NCBI GenBank assembly: GCA_036346225.1 | Contig: JARFIW010000139.1 | Span: 4,216,001-4,280,000 of the forward strand | Source: Platerodrilus igneus | Lineage: Eukaryota; Arthropoda; Insecta; Coleoptera; Lycidae | Direction: 5' to 3' | DNA: 64,000 nucleotides | Shown: positions 36,843 through 47,639 of the stretch, piece after piece | Position numbering within the stretch: the first letter of the stretch is position 1 | Layout of the letters: every line of letters starts with the position of its first letter | Notes under the pieces: generated by a model | Databases searched by the model: none | Told to the model about the DNA's origin: nothing | What the model saw: the letters and a program-made list of their open reading frames with translations, nothing else | Made by a program: the position numbers and the translations under genes

Positions 36843-36912
36843 TATTTCAGGTTTGCAGGACTAATCTTTTTTATTGCAGGTTTGTTATTCTAATTTCTTT
36901 TATTGCAGGTAC
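36843..36912 (+). repeat. Three tandem splice-acceptor-like units
   Basis: CTTTATTTCAGGTTTG, TTTTTTATTGCAGGTTTG and TTCTTTTATTGCAGGTACTG follow each other at intervals of about 30 bp. Each is a pyrimidine tract ending in CAG followed by GT. They come from a short tandem duplication. Their position shortly before an LTR end raises the possibility of splicing signals. Confidence 0.5.
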
Positions 36913-36939
36913 TGTTACTAACTCCTTACCGCCGCATAC

Positions 36940-37045
36940 ATCATAGGTCAGTCTGCTTTCTACAACCCCCCCTACTCTCCGATTGAGCCCGGTCATTTCT
37001 TTGACTTTCTTTGTGTTACGTAGCATAAATTTGGCGCCCAACGTG
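36940..37045 (+). repeat. LTR end with tRNA-Lys-type primer-binding site
   Basis: After CCTACTCTCCGATTGAGCCC, a pyrimidine run and TACGTAGCATAAAT comes TGGCGCCCAACGTG (37032-37045). That sequence complements the 3' end of tRNA-Lys and is a standard retroelement primer site. The next stretch (to about 37100) is purine-rich leader. The element's body is missing, because sequence from 37290 belongs to a BEL/Pao relic in the opposite orientation. Confidence 0.7.
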
Positions 37046-37289
37046 CTGCCACGAAAAAAACGTAACAAGAGGAGCAAGGAACGCGGTAAGCTCCAGAAGG
37101 GAAGAAAAAAATAAAATATAATGCTTAATTAAACTTAACATTTAGTGAATTAAACCTACCAAGAATGAAAATTAACCATAGAACAAATAACCTAATACAT
37201 TAAACATTCGGATTGATTGCCAAAAAAAAACAATTTTGATAAATAAAAAAGGAAAGAAAAAAATGAAAATAAAATTACTTCTATTTGGG

Positions 37290-38611
37290 AAGAAAAATAA
37301 ATTTTGTAATGGGGCGCGTAAGAAGACCACCAGACGTTTTTACGGAGGCCACGCGGGAAACACCATCGTTGCCGGAAAACAATTTCACTAGGCGACCAAT
37401 GGGCCATGACAAGGGCGAAGTTTCCAAGTCCTTGATATAAACCAAATCACCTACTTCCGGATTCTTATAGGAACTATTCCATTTATTACGTTGTAAAAGA
37501 GTATTCAGATACTCTTTAGACCATCTTCGTCAAAAGGATTGGGTAGTCTGAACGAGACACGTTTCTACTGAGAACTTAGAGATAGGTCTTCAGCGAAGGT
37601 AATTTCCGGTAAACTAAGAATCGGATCACCTATAAGAAAATGACCCGGAGTAAGATAGTCCGTGCTATCATTAGGATCGGCAGAGGGTACAGAGAGAGGG
37701 CGACTGTTTAGAACCACCTCAATACGAGCGAAAATCGTAGAAACTTCTTCGAAATTCTGAGGTTGATTACCGAAAGAACGTAACATCAAAGCCTTAGCGG
37801 ATTTTACGCCGGCTTCCCAAATTCCACCAAAATTTGGGGCATATGGAGGACTGAAAAGCCAACGAACCTCACGAGAAGCCATAGCAGAAAGTATTACTTG
37901 TTCATTTTGTATCAGGAAATCGCTGGCTTCTCTTAGGGCACGAGAAGTACCAACGAAATTTCTACCGCAGTCAGAATATACCGACGTAGGTAGACCGCGT
38001 CGGGAAGTGAATCTGGTGAATGAGGCTAGAAAAGCCTCCGTGGTCAACTCAGAAACGAGTTCTAAGTGCACCGCTTTGGTGCACATACAGACAAATAAGC
38101 ACAAATAGCTTTTTAGAACGGAAGCATTTCGACGTTTTGAACTCTTGACAAGAACATGACCAGCAAAGTCAACGCCCACATTAGTAAAGGCGCGACTTAT
38201 TTGAACTCGTGGCGAAGGTAAATCTGACATTGTTGATTGCAGGGTTTAGCAGCAAACCGGAAACACAGCGAACATTTGCGTAAGCATTGTCGCGTTAGGG
38301 ATCGCAAACCAACGATCCAGAATTTGCGTTGAATAAAAGCTTGAGTATTCGAAGGACCAGAATGTAAAAACAATTTGTGAGAATAATCACATAGAAGACG
38401 AGAAAGGATTGCACGCTTAGGTAATAAAAAGGGATTTTTGTAATCGTAGGGCATTAAAGAATTACGAAGTCTTACGCCCGCCCTTAGAAGACCTCCAGAA
38501 TCTAGAAAAGGCGAAAGTTTTCTTATGGAGCTGGAAGTGAGTTTACCCTCTTTTATTTGAGCAATTTCAAATTCATAGTACTGACGATGTGTTATCTTAA
38601 CAAGAGTCAAC
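37290..38611 (-). pseudogene. BEL/Pao pol relic, integrase part
   Basis: The minus strand reads, in order, the integrase zinc-binding region (38664-38197, with GGLLRAGVRLRNS, HKLFLHSGPSNTQAFI, FWIVGLRSLTRQCLRKCSLC), then the catalytic core (38230-37565). The core has VGVDFAGHV (first Asp), YSDCGRNFVG (second Asp, in the DCGRNFVG form typical of BEL/Pao) and PPYAPNFGGIWEAGVKSAK (Glu in WEAGVK). The C-terminal domain follows (about 37500-37310, GDLVYIKDLETSPLSWPIGR). Breaks lie near 38215 and 37560. The polymerase half upstream of 38611 is missing, as are the LTRs. The core itself is an undamaged frame of 221 codons. Confidence 0.9.
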
Positions 38612-38643
38612 ATAGATGGAATTGAATGGCAGGCGTGAACATA
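38612..38643 (+). repeat. 32-bp direct repeat, copy 2
   Basis: Identical to 35020-35051 and in the same orientation. It marks the upstream boundary of the BEL/Pao relic. Confidence 0.85.
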
Positions 38644-38689
38644 TAGATTAACAAAAATTTGCAAGAGTTTGAAGCAGATATTGCTGGCT

Positions 38690-40106
38690 TGGTGAGACTA
38701 ATCTACCCAACAGCGTCGAATGGCTTCCTAGAATAGCTAGCATTCAAACTTTTGTTGACGGAATACCCGACCGAGAGATCCAGCATGCTCTACGGCTGGC
38801 TCGACAGAGGACGCTAGATGATGTGCTAGCTCATTTTGAATGTGAAGCAGCAAAGCAAGCTTCATTTATATCGTTGTAGTGACAAGGTAAGATGCTTCAT
38901 AGAGGAGGCAAGGTAAGATTCTCCGTAGAGGAGGATGGCCAAGAAGCAAGGAAGAGGTGATTCACCGAGTATTTCGTGACTATCAACCAAAGAGGAAGGG
39001 AGCCACATGCTGGAATTGTGGCGAGTTTGGAGCCCAAATGTAAACAGAACCAGAAGGAAGCCGAGACGTCGGATAACAAATAGCGGTCAACAGTAGGGGG
39101 CGAAAATCGACCAGCAAGGATTCTGCTCCGGAGATCATCATCCGCATCGTACGATCTAAACATGCTGATGCAGACGGCGTTTACATATATGAACAGTTTT
39201 ACGACAAGACTGTGAAGTTGTTGATTTGATACTGAAACCAGTAGGACAATTGCCAATTCGGATGTAATGCGCGACAGTCGCAGGGTGTCACCCGCGACGT
39301 TGCGTCTTCAAACCGTGGCTGGTAAGAAAATTCAAATACCTGGGACGGTAGATGTAAAAATCAGACTTGGGTGCAAGATATTTGCCCATCAGGTAGTAAT
39401 AACGAACATCTTGTATACATATTGTACGAAGTATATTCGATGTAGACATGAAAGAGCATGTAATGGGAGTAGGGAACGAGGAATTACCATTTTGCGAAGC
39501 ACACGACGTGTCTGCGTTAGTTTTTGACGAACGACGGTATCCTACCTGGAAGGGCAGAAAGTTTTTGATGGGACGTTTGGATAGTGCTCTTCTGGAAAGC
39601 TTTGTGCGCGCTATTGAACCGTTTCGTGACGAATCGCTCGGAAAGTGCGTGTTTCTGTGGTAGGTTCTGATCAAAGTGACGGATGTCAGGATCTTAAACG
39701 CCAATCACTACAATATCGCGCTGAATAACAGTGCAACGGTAGGGTGGTGTTCTTTTGTTGTTTACGTGGCGGGTTGTAAGCCCGAAGATGACATCGTGGG
39801 CGAGAGCTATGTCGAAACGCTAAAGCGCAAGATGGATGACATTTATGGTGACGTTAGAAATAATATCCAGATCGCAAGCGATCTATGAAGATCATATATA
39901 ATACCATGGCGTAGGAGCGTGGTTTTTAAGAGGGCGACAGCGTCTGTCTATACAACCTCAGACGAGGGCGTGGACTGTCGCTAAAATTACGAAGACATTG
40001 AGAGTGTCCGTACAAAGTTGTAAAAATGATTAACGGCGTGGCATAGCGAATTCGTAACCTCCCAAATGGAAGAACAACAGTGGTGCACTTTAACTGGTTA
40101 GTACCC
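38690..40106 (+). pseudogene. Ty3/gypsy relic: gag, protease and Pol C-terminus
   Basis: The plus strand shows a Gag C-terminal segment (38735-38870, IQTFVDGIPDREIQHALRLA), part of a zinc knuckle (GATCWNCGEFG, near 39000), and a protease with a DTETSRTIANSDVMRDSRR-like active site just after a frameshift (39220-39290) and QVVITNI (39390). The pre-RT linker is open at 39448-39663 and 39676-39770. From about 39775 the sequence is the end of Pol: GCKPEDDIVGESYVETLKRK, then the GPY/F-type region ending VVHFNWLVP at 40106. RT, RNase H and most of integrase are deleted at about 39770, and the frame is kept across that junction. Stops include TAG at 40044. The element resembles mag-type gypsies; the exact clade is an inference. 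Confidence 0.75.
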
Positions 40107-40756
40107 AATAATAGTGATAACGCCGATAATGCCGAAGAACGGCAAACAGCAAGACGAACAAACAGTTGCATTCGCGAGTATGAATGAAGGTCTGGGCCGA
40201 GCTATGATTGGTTTATGTCTCTGTAAAGCGGCTCAGGCAAAGCGAGATTTTCGGTTACGGATAAGATTCAAGGGGATCTATTCGATACGTTGTCAGAATA
40301 CTTCTTGGCAAATTGCGTGGCGGCGGACTTTGATATGTCCCGGGCACTTGTTTGGGTGTTTAAAAATAAATTTGGTGGTCTGCATCAACTTCGTCGACAA
40401 CAACTAGAAATTAAAAAGATCATGCGGCTTGAGGTCGGCGTATGTACTACTTGATGACTAAGTAACAACCTTCTGGTGAACCGAATTATCAGCATCTATG
40501 GAAGGCGTTAGTAGACCATAATGGTCAAATGATCAAATTTGGTCACAAGAAGTTGGCCATATCCAAGATCGGTTGTGGGCTCGATGGGTTGAACTGGAGG
40601 GTGGTACGAAATATGTTAGAGATACTGTACCTGATTTTGGTGTGTGGTTACAGTTCAAATGGTACGACGCATGATATGAAAAGTGCAAATTGCTACGTCT
40701 ATCAACATGAATATTATTTTTTTGTAAAGTCATTAAAAATTTATTTTTATACGTGA
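40107..40756 (+). pseudogene. OARD1/TARG1-type macrodomain joined to gypsy Pol
   Basis: The frame that ends the GPY/F region at 40106 continues, without a frame change, through a 54-codon linker into a macrodomain. The first half (40269-40451) starts QGDLFDTLSEYF and includes ANCVAADFDMSRA and VFKNKFGGLHQLR. The frame shifts near 40440. The second half (40442-40756) reads YYLMTK, a stop (TAA 40463), then EPNYQHLWKAL and KLAISKIGCGLDGLNWRVVR. This is the ADP-ribose-ester hydrolase type (OARD1/TARG1), in which a Lys after the YYL(I/M)TK strand and the Asp of GCGLD are catalytic; both positions are kept. Stops in the linker are at 40185 (TGA) and 40224 (TAA). It is dead here, but the arrangement suggests that the family encodes a Pol-macrodomain fusion. 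The alternative is chance insertion next to a host OARD1 retrocopy. Confidence 0.78.
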
Positions 40757-41184
40757 AAAATTTCGTAAATAAAGGGAAAATCTTGAACGTTCAGAGAAAT
40801 TTTCAGTAGAGTACAACGTCATTTTGCTGGTTTTAAAATAAGGAAAGGAAGCTTTAATTTTTGAGATAAACAATTTAAAATTTATTGTTATTTGATTCAG
40901 AGGATAATTTAATCATACAGTCAAACAGATTAAGCTGTGAAGTGTAAATCATTTTTCTTTTCTCATTATAGAAATATTAATCGACTTCGTTTTATCATTC
41001 AAAGCAGATAAAGTTTTAAGGAAAAGGGGTAAACTATTTGATTATCGTAACATTGTGCACTCTGTGTAAATTAAACTGGGCTAGCCGAGGCAGATCTAAA
41101 ATTTCAGGAGATTAAAATACACGGAGCGGTGGTGATTAGAAGAACACAGAGAGAATAATCACATCGACGTGCAGCGTTATCATA

Positions 41185-41230
<46 letters not shown>

Positions 41231-41747
41231 GCCATGATGATTGTTAGTTAGGTTAGTTCTGATGGAAGCTTTGATTACGATACTAGTTCTAATTTAATAC
41301 TTTTATAGTCGTGATATGAAATAAAGTAGTGGTACATATGTGACATAAGTTACTGTTTTTAAAAATTAGTCTGTGTGATATAGATTATTGTAGTGATTAA
41401 AATTAATAATTAGTGCTTGGATAGTAAGTAATTGAGAAAGTATCGTAGTTTTAAGAAGCTAACTTGTACTGCTGCGATTAGCTGGAAATACATTGTTGTG
41501 AGAGCTTTTAGAATTTCATTGTAGCTAGGAGTTTTTGGAAAGGCTTGTATAATCAGTTTGAAAATAAAGAAATGTTGTTATTGCAAATTGAGTTTTCATT
41601 ACAGTATTACCTGATCTTTTAAGTATAAATGTCAAATCTTCGTTTGAGTATTTTACACAAATGACTCCGAAAATTATGTGGAGTTGAGAATGACAGTGTA
41701 ACACACTTTGCACAAGAGTAGCCAGAAGTTCGGCATCTTTCATAGAT
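40757..41747. other. No recognisable feature
   Basis: AT-rich DNA with one TA tract. A 72-codon minus-strand open stretch at 41525-41743 shows no family resemblance. Confidence 0.35.
41188..41226. repeat. (TA)n microsatellite
   Basis: About 19 TA units. Confidence 0.95.
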
Positions 41748-42194
41748 TTAAATTAGATCGTATATACACGATGACTTAAATTTTGTACTAATCTTACAAT
41801 GTAACGTTGTACTTAAAGCTACTCTACGAGTTCTTGAAACATCGTATAAAAGCGCACTTAGGGAGTAACTAATTCTGCTCATAAAATATTTTCCATTATA
41901 GTAACTTGATATTGTTACAGAAACGACAGTTTGTTTAGTATAAATGCTTTTTACACTGTTTTGCTCTTTAACTGCATATAACATTATTTTCATAATGTAT
42001 AAATAATCGGCTGCTTCTTTGTAAAGTGGAGCCTCTAGGCGTCTAAAATATGTTTCTAAATTGATTTTGAAAGCTATGTGAAGAGGATTTGCTTGATGGT
42101 CTACGGTATGTAGAATCCTACGAGCTAAATATAATATTACTGAAATTGTACGAGAACCCTTTTCGTTTATTATGCAAATGACGGGGCGTTTCAA
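41748..42194 (-). CDS. Hypothetical open frame, unidentified
   Basis: A 148-codon open frame on the minus strand, longer than most chance frames in DNA this AT-rich. It has basic and hydrophobic segments (for example IVSVILYLARRILHT-like near the start and YLYIMKIMLYAV in the middle), but no motif that I recognise. It abuts another open stretch (41743-41525) in the same direction after its stop, so the two could be exons or parts of a decayed gene. No signal peptide or clear membrane topology. It may be chance. Confidence 0.25.
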   Translation of the reverse strand: MKRPVICIINEKGSRTISVILYLARRILHTVDHQANPLHIAFKINLETYFRRLEAPLYKEAADYLYIMKIMLYAVKEQNSVKSIYTKQTVVSVTISSYYNGKYFMSRISYSLSALLYDVSRTRRVALSTTLHCKISTKFKSSCIYDLI

Positions 42195-42819
42195 TTTTGC
42201 GGTTATGCTATGCGGGAGAATTATTACTCTTAAAACCTCTAATGTAGCTTGTCCAACGGTTCATACTTCTCATCTAATTTGAAACATGTTGACTCAACAG
42301 AGTTTGACTTCATGAGAGTTCTGCAAACTTGAGATGTTAAATAAAAAAGTCTTTTACTTAAACGTGATTGCTACACCTTAAGGTGCAATTTGACAGTTAT
42401 ATCACCTGTTGTTTATTACGCCACATTGTGCAACATATTTCCGGTAAAAATAAAATGGGTAATATCATACCGTAGTGTGAAGGGTATCTATAGATTTATA
42501 GTACCGCAAAGCAACATGATAAAGTACATACAGTTCACATTCTCAATACTAGAAGTTTCTTTAACAAAACCTTAAGATTAGGATCCGTGTCTATCTGCAG
42601 ATTCCACCGCATGTTTCCTGTAGAAAACCCAAGAAGAAATAAAAAAGAATAAAGGTAAGGAATATGATAGAGGTCTTCTTCTATAACACTCGTTGCAGCG
42701 AACTCACTAATTCAAGGTACTGGTAAAAATGTTTACTTCCTTTCAGGGAAAGCTATTGTGTTCTTCACTCGCGGCAGAGTCGATTATCATGAGTGAGTAT
42801 ATTTCAGGCCTCCTTATAT
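42195..42819. other. No recognisable feature
   Basis: Sequence leading into the tandem LTR-end copies. It may be the body of that LTR, since the family's 3' end follows directly, but the LTR start was not found. Confidence 0.3.
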
Positions 42820-43100
42820 TTTGCATGTGTAAGACCCCGCCTACTCATCGGTTGAGCCTGGCCACTTTCTTTCTTTGGTTTCTTGTTAGCCGACGCCGAT
42901 GCACGTAGCATAAATTTTAGCGCCCAACATGGACCCCGATTTTGTTTTATTTAACGGTTACTTCGATTTGGTTGCGCTTAATTTCTGCCCCGAGTTTGTT
43001 TTGCATGTGTAAGATCCGGTCTACTCACCGGTTGAGCCCGGCCACTTTCTTTTTATGGTTTTTTGTTAGGTTACGCCGATGCACGTAGCATAATTTTTTG
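42820..43100 (+). repeat. Two tandem copies of an LTR 3' end
   Basis: Copy 1 (42825-42925) and copy 2 (43007-43097) share TTTTGCATGTGTAAGANCC, CTACTCAYCGGTTGAGCC, a GGCCACTTTCTTT run and CGATGCACGTAGCATAA. Copy 1 is followed by AGCGCCCAACATG, a mutated version of the primer site at 37032. The repeat distance is about 182 bp. Confidence 0.7.
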
Positions 43101-43489
43101 CTAAGGAACAACAAGAATGCTGGATAGAGAAAAATCAAAATACTTCAAAAAGAACAATTGTACTTTTACAGTACTTAAGAAAGTGGAAGGTTCGTGGTCT
43201 AAAGGAACTATTTGAATTGGAACAACTTCTTGAACTACTAAACGATTGAATTGACTTGCATTGAATGGAAATCAGGAGTTTTATATATCGTTTCAAGGCG
43301 AAGTAGAACCTTGCTGAGTTTAATTTGCTCACAAAATAACGATACATGGTCAATTCATTCGTATAGTAAGACCAAAACCGCACGTGTGTTTTGTTAACGG
43401 GCTTTGGAATGAAGCTTTCTAGACATCTTGAATTTTTACAGTAACATAATTAGTTTACAATTTATCGGTATTTCGAAAAGGAAAATGTG
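43101..43489. other. No recognisable feature
   Basis: Unremarkable AT-rich sequence up to the target duplication of the 17-kb element. Confidence 0.4.
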
Positions 43490-43497
43490 ATTGTAAT

Positions 43498-43670
43498 TAG
43501 GGATGGACTCGGGCTCGGGCTTTCGGCCCGGCCCGGCTCGGGCCCGACCCGATTTCGGGCTCGAATCCGGGCCGGGCCGTTAACTACTTTATTCGGGCCG
43601 GGCCCGGGCCGGGCCGGACCCAACGATTTGGGCCGGCCCGAATTTTTCGGGCCGAAAAACGCATGAGATA
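43498..43670. repeat. GC-rich subterminal block of the shell
   Basis: About 170 bp composed of CGGGCC, GGGCCGG and CGGGCTCG words in both orientations, in strong contrast to its AT-rich surroundings. The right end has only a 40-bp version (60678-60718). Such arrays usually bind hAT transposase; that function is inferred. Confidence 0.75.
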
Positions 43671-45760
43671 CTCCACTGTCTTTCACTTCTATCTCACATT
43701 AAGTAAGTAAACGTTCTTAATTATATTTTCACGTAGTATCTTCATGCACCCATTAATAATCAGTTTTCCGTCTTGTTTAGTGTAAAGGAGACGTGATATT
43801 ATAACTCACTTCTTATCCCGAATATTTTTTTCTAGTCCTATTTAATGTCCCTCATGTTGTACTTTGGGCAAGTTAAAAATGCCCAGGAACATCGAACTAG
43901 GTGATTTATTCATAATTCAAAAGTTTGTACGATTTATATTATGTATATGTATATACTTTAAATTTCAGTCATGCGGCGAACGTCGATATTATCAATCGGG
44001 TGTATAGTTTATGTATACAGCCTAGAACACCAAAGAGTTATTGCAACGTTAATTTTACCTATTTTTTAACAAAGTTTTCCCTTATTTGACATTTACACAT
44101 GCGCAATTAACACACCTTTAATGTTTGTACTGTATTAAAATACAGTACATCTTTATTTAATTTAAATAATGCAAGGAATGCTTTTATTTAAGGCGCCTTA
44201 ATTTTGACATATACCACATGCCTAACGTATAGTAGTGTTATTATCTCATGGCGGGTGACCTTGAAAAAACTTGCGCGAGGAGGAGCTATATTAATAATCA
44301 AAATAAAAAAGTGAGACTAGAAAACATCGACTGCTTACACGTCCAGTGTTGCCAGAGCAAAAATTGTCGAGCAACCAAGGAATGTGTTTTAAATAGTTTT
44401 ATGTTGATTTTTGCTCTTCTATAAAAATTATTGTTAGATTGTTAGAAACAAAACAAAACAAAACAAAAACAATTTTTAATTAATACCAAAAGGTTTTTAT
44501 ATCATTTGTTATATTAATATTATTATAAATTGCATATATCTCGTGCTTTATTTGAATGGATCATAGAATCAACAAGTTGAAAATGCAAGGCATTGTCGCA
44601 ACGAACTTCCAAATGTAGACTTACTTTAAAACAATTTAAAGAAATTAAAATTATTATGTTGTAATAATTATAAGTATTCAGATAAAATACAAAAATTTAT
44701 AAACAACAAAAGAGACATTTTAATATATTTTATTTTATTGAATAAATATTTTAAAAGCTATATATTAGTTCTCATCAATAAGATAAGATTTTTTTTTTAT
44801 ATGAATCTAATTATTTTCGGCAATCAAAATTTAAGTTTAAACAATGTCTATAATATTGGAATAATTGGCATGAAATGCCATAAATTGTTCAAACATGTGT
44901 CGCATATTGATTTTAAACTTATTAAAAATTTTAATTATCCCTGTAGATTTTCCCGCGGGCTCGGCGTCCCCGTGGCCCGATTTTAACTGACATCAAAACT
45001 TAAGCTCTGGACACCGAGCTGAATCGATTGATGTATCACACATTGATGTCCGACCATTAGAAAGGCCTCGGACGGACAGACGGACGGACAGACGGACAGA
45101 CAGACGGACGACAAATCGATTTCATAAACGAACGAAGTTCGTTGACAATTCAGTGCTGTAGAATTGAAGGAAGAGGAACAGTTATAGTATGAAAAGAAAG
45201 GTAATTAAGGTTTGCATCTTGTCAAGTTATATATTTTTTACACAACCTCATTTATAGTTTAGAAATATTTGCTAAATTAATATATTTTTTATGCACTTCA
45301 TCGATAATCTAGCTATAAAATAATTCCTTGAATAATTAATAATCTTAACTTTTCTGACTAAACAAAAGCAATATTGCTTATACGACTAAAGCTAGATATA
45401 CTACACCGGCCTAATCAGGTGCTGTTGATATTATAATCATAGATTATTTAAATCGTCAAGCCTGCATAATGTCGTCGAATGCGGAATTCAGATCCGATCG
45501 AGTAGAACAATCCACTTGTTTTAATGGATTGACTGGAGACGCTGCATCGGATCGAAAACTGGTTTATGTCGCCAAATTGAAGCGAATTAACACGATCGGA
45601 TAGAAGCGCCGAGATAAATACAGTCAATAAGAATCCTTTTGGAGACAAAGAATGGACATGCTTAACAGAATTGATTATGATTGGATTAAAATGTAAAATG
45701 ATTCAATCACTTTGAAAGCCAATCACTGATTGTTTCAGCTTTAAAAGTGATCGATTGTCT
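43671..45760. other. Left body of the hAT-like shell, noncoding
   Basis: AT-rich, with an AAAAC simple repeat near 44448-44470 and a GACGGACA-type repeat at 45065-45110. An 82-codon open stretch (44738-44986) shows no recognisable domain. No transposase remnant is visible. Confidence 0.45.
45065..45110. repeat. (GGACGGACAGAC)n-like simple repeat
   Basis: Irregular run of GGAC, GGACAGAC and CAGACGGA units flanked by a GTCCGACC-containing block. Confidence 0.85.
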
Positions 45761-45928
45761 CAGCACTACTGAACATAATTTGATATAAAGACCGCTTCCC
45801 TCTTTAAGCAAGTTTTATTTCAACACCTCAGTAATAAACAATAATGTACAAACAAATGTATTTATGACACATATTTTCTACAACGCTAAATAAAGACCAT
45901 CATTCAACTATTTTACATAAATTATATT

Positions 45929-47287
45929 TTAAATGGGTTCACATTCTAAACTTTCATCCCCATCATCAGACTCATCGCCTGAGGATAAGTATCCATCTGA
46001 ATTATCGCTATTATCATCAACCCGTATAAATAGGTCTTGAACCCCGTCTATTAAAGTTTCTCGTTCCATATAATCCTTTTCAATTCTCTCTACGTGCAGA
46101 CATACTTTAGTCCACTCAATGATTCCAATATTTTTTATATGTTCTTCTGCCAACTTCCATACATCATCTATTTTGAAGGTTACATTACATGCAGCGACAC
46201 GGTTTTTAAGTAACACCCAAATCATCTCGATAGGATTTAGTTCTGGGTGATATGGAGGTAAACGTAATACTACATGACCAAGTTCTGCCAGTAACTAGTC
46301 AATTACAAACAACTGATGAACAGGTTTATGTGCCTTAATTTTGAAATATAATTCAGGCTTGGTTTCCTTACATTCAAAGAGGATATTTCGTTCCTTCAAC
46401 CATTTCTGCATATCTGTTTTCTTCCAACTTGAAGTAGGATTAGGATGCACAAGAACATTATGATATGACGCATTGTCTATCACAAAAACTTGATTTTGGT
46501 TCTAAATTTGGTATTAACTTTTCTTGCAGCCACTTTTTATAATTGCGATGATTCATGTCGTCGTGATAATTCCCAGTTTTCAAACAAGACTTAAATATCA
46601 ATTCTGCATTTGGAACAAACCCATTTTTTCCACCTGCATGAACAATTATCAAACGCTTCCCTTTTGAAACTGGCGATTTCAAACCCTTGGTGGTGCCGTC
46701 ATCCCAACACTTTGTTACACTGTGAGAACTGTGCAGATATGTTTCATCGTTATACACAATGCTTCTGCCCTCTTCTTTATACTTACTAAGATTTTTCAAA
46801 AATATGGTGCGCTTTGCCCTTATATTGCTTTGTTCAACAAGAATTTTTCTGTTATCTACAGTTCTCTTCCAACGAAACCCTGGTCTTACAACAATTTTTC
46901 TGAACGAATCTAATTTTCCCGTGTAATGAGGGCAATCATTTTTAAATTCGTCAAACACTAACTTCAAAGTCGGTCTACGTTTATGTATTGCTGCAAACCG
47001 ATACATAACGGTTCTTAGAATCTCTTCGTCAAATCCGTTCACTGTTGACTTAGGGCTTGGTTTATTTACGGTTTTTCTTGGTGAACTGAACTTGCTGCAG
47101 GGTGGTTTGTTTGTACCTTCCTTTACAATTCTTTGCACCGTCCGCAATGACACACCTGTTGCTTCAGCCACGCACTCTTGCAAATTGTTCAGGTTGGAGG
47201 CGCCCCGAATCTTTTATGCGTTTAAAATATTGAAACACATTAAAAACAATGTCGTCCTTGACTATGAATCACCTCCTTCTTATTCAT
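45929..47287 (-). pseudogene. DD82E-type Tc1/mariner-superfamily transposase relic
   Basis: The likely ATG is at 47287 (minus strand) and the stop at 45929, about 450 codons. The N-terminus has VFNVFQYFKRIKDSGRLQ and a helix-turn-helix with ECVAEATGVSLRTVQRIVKEG. The catalytic core has SIVYNDETYLHSSH (first Asp), VIDNASYHN (second Asp) and LPPYHPELNPIEMIW (Glu). Counting along the frame, 82 residues separate the second Asp from the Glu, much more than the 34 of Tc1 or mariner. The C-terminus is acidic (DDNSDNSDG, DESDDGDESLE). Damage: frame changes near 47270 and 47200, a frame change near 46470, and a TAG inside the core near 46294. DD82E elements are, to my knowledge, described under the name Sailor. 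The terminal repeats were not resolved. Confidence 0.82.
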
Positions 47288-47639
47288 AATATTGCTCTAA
47301 AAAATATCATAATTAATCATTGAACAAACATTCTTTTTAAATACTTACATTGCTGAAGAAATTAACTATCAGTTAGTTTTGAAAAAAACTGTTTTGATGA
47401 CTATTACTTGATACAAATATTAAAACGGAAAACTGGAAACAATAAAACCTTGATAAGAGCGAGAATGACAATGACAGTTATGGTTTACATTCGGTATATA
47501 CAGTATTGGGATCCGCTCAGTATGTGCACTGTTGCCACAGCAAATATTTACGGATAAAGAAACTACAAACCTAGAATTGTTTATAAGTAAGTAGGGTATA
47601 ATTGGCAATACTGCCGCCTCTTTTGCTCCCAAATCCCTC

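Noticed and set aside
37032..38664. LTR plus pol of a single element at 36.9-38.7 kb
   Set aside because: The LTR end and primer site are on the plus strand, while the BEL/Pao pol reads on the minus strand, so they belong to different elements.
43462..43686. Pro/Gly/Arg-rich minus-strand frame
   Set aside because: It is a translation of the GC-rich subterminal block of the hAT-like shell.
45740..47515. Terminal inverted repeats of the DD82E relic (a CAGCACTACTGA-like word near 45755 and an inverted CAGTGCACATACTGA near 47510)
   Set aside because: The match is short, needs gaps and lacks clear TA flanks, so I did not fix the ends of that element.
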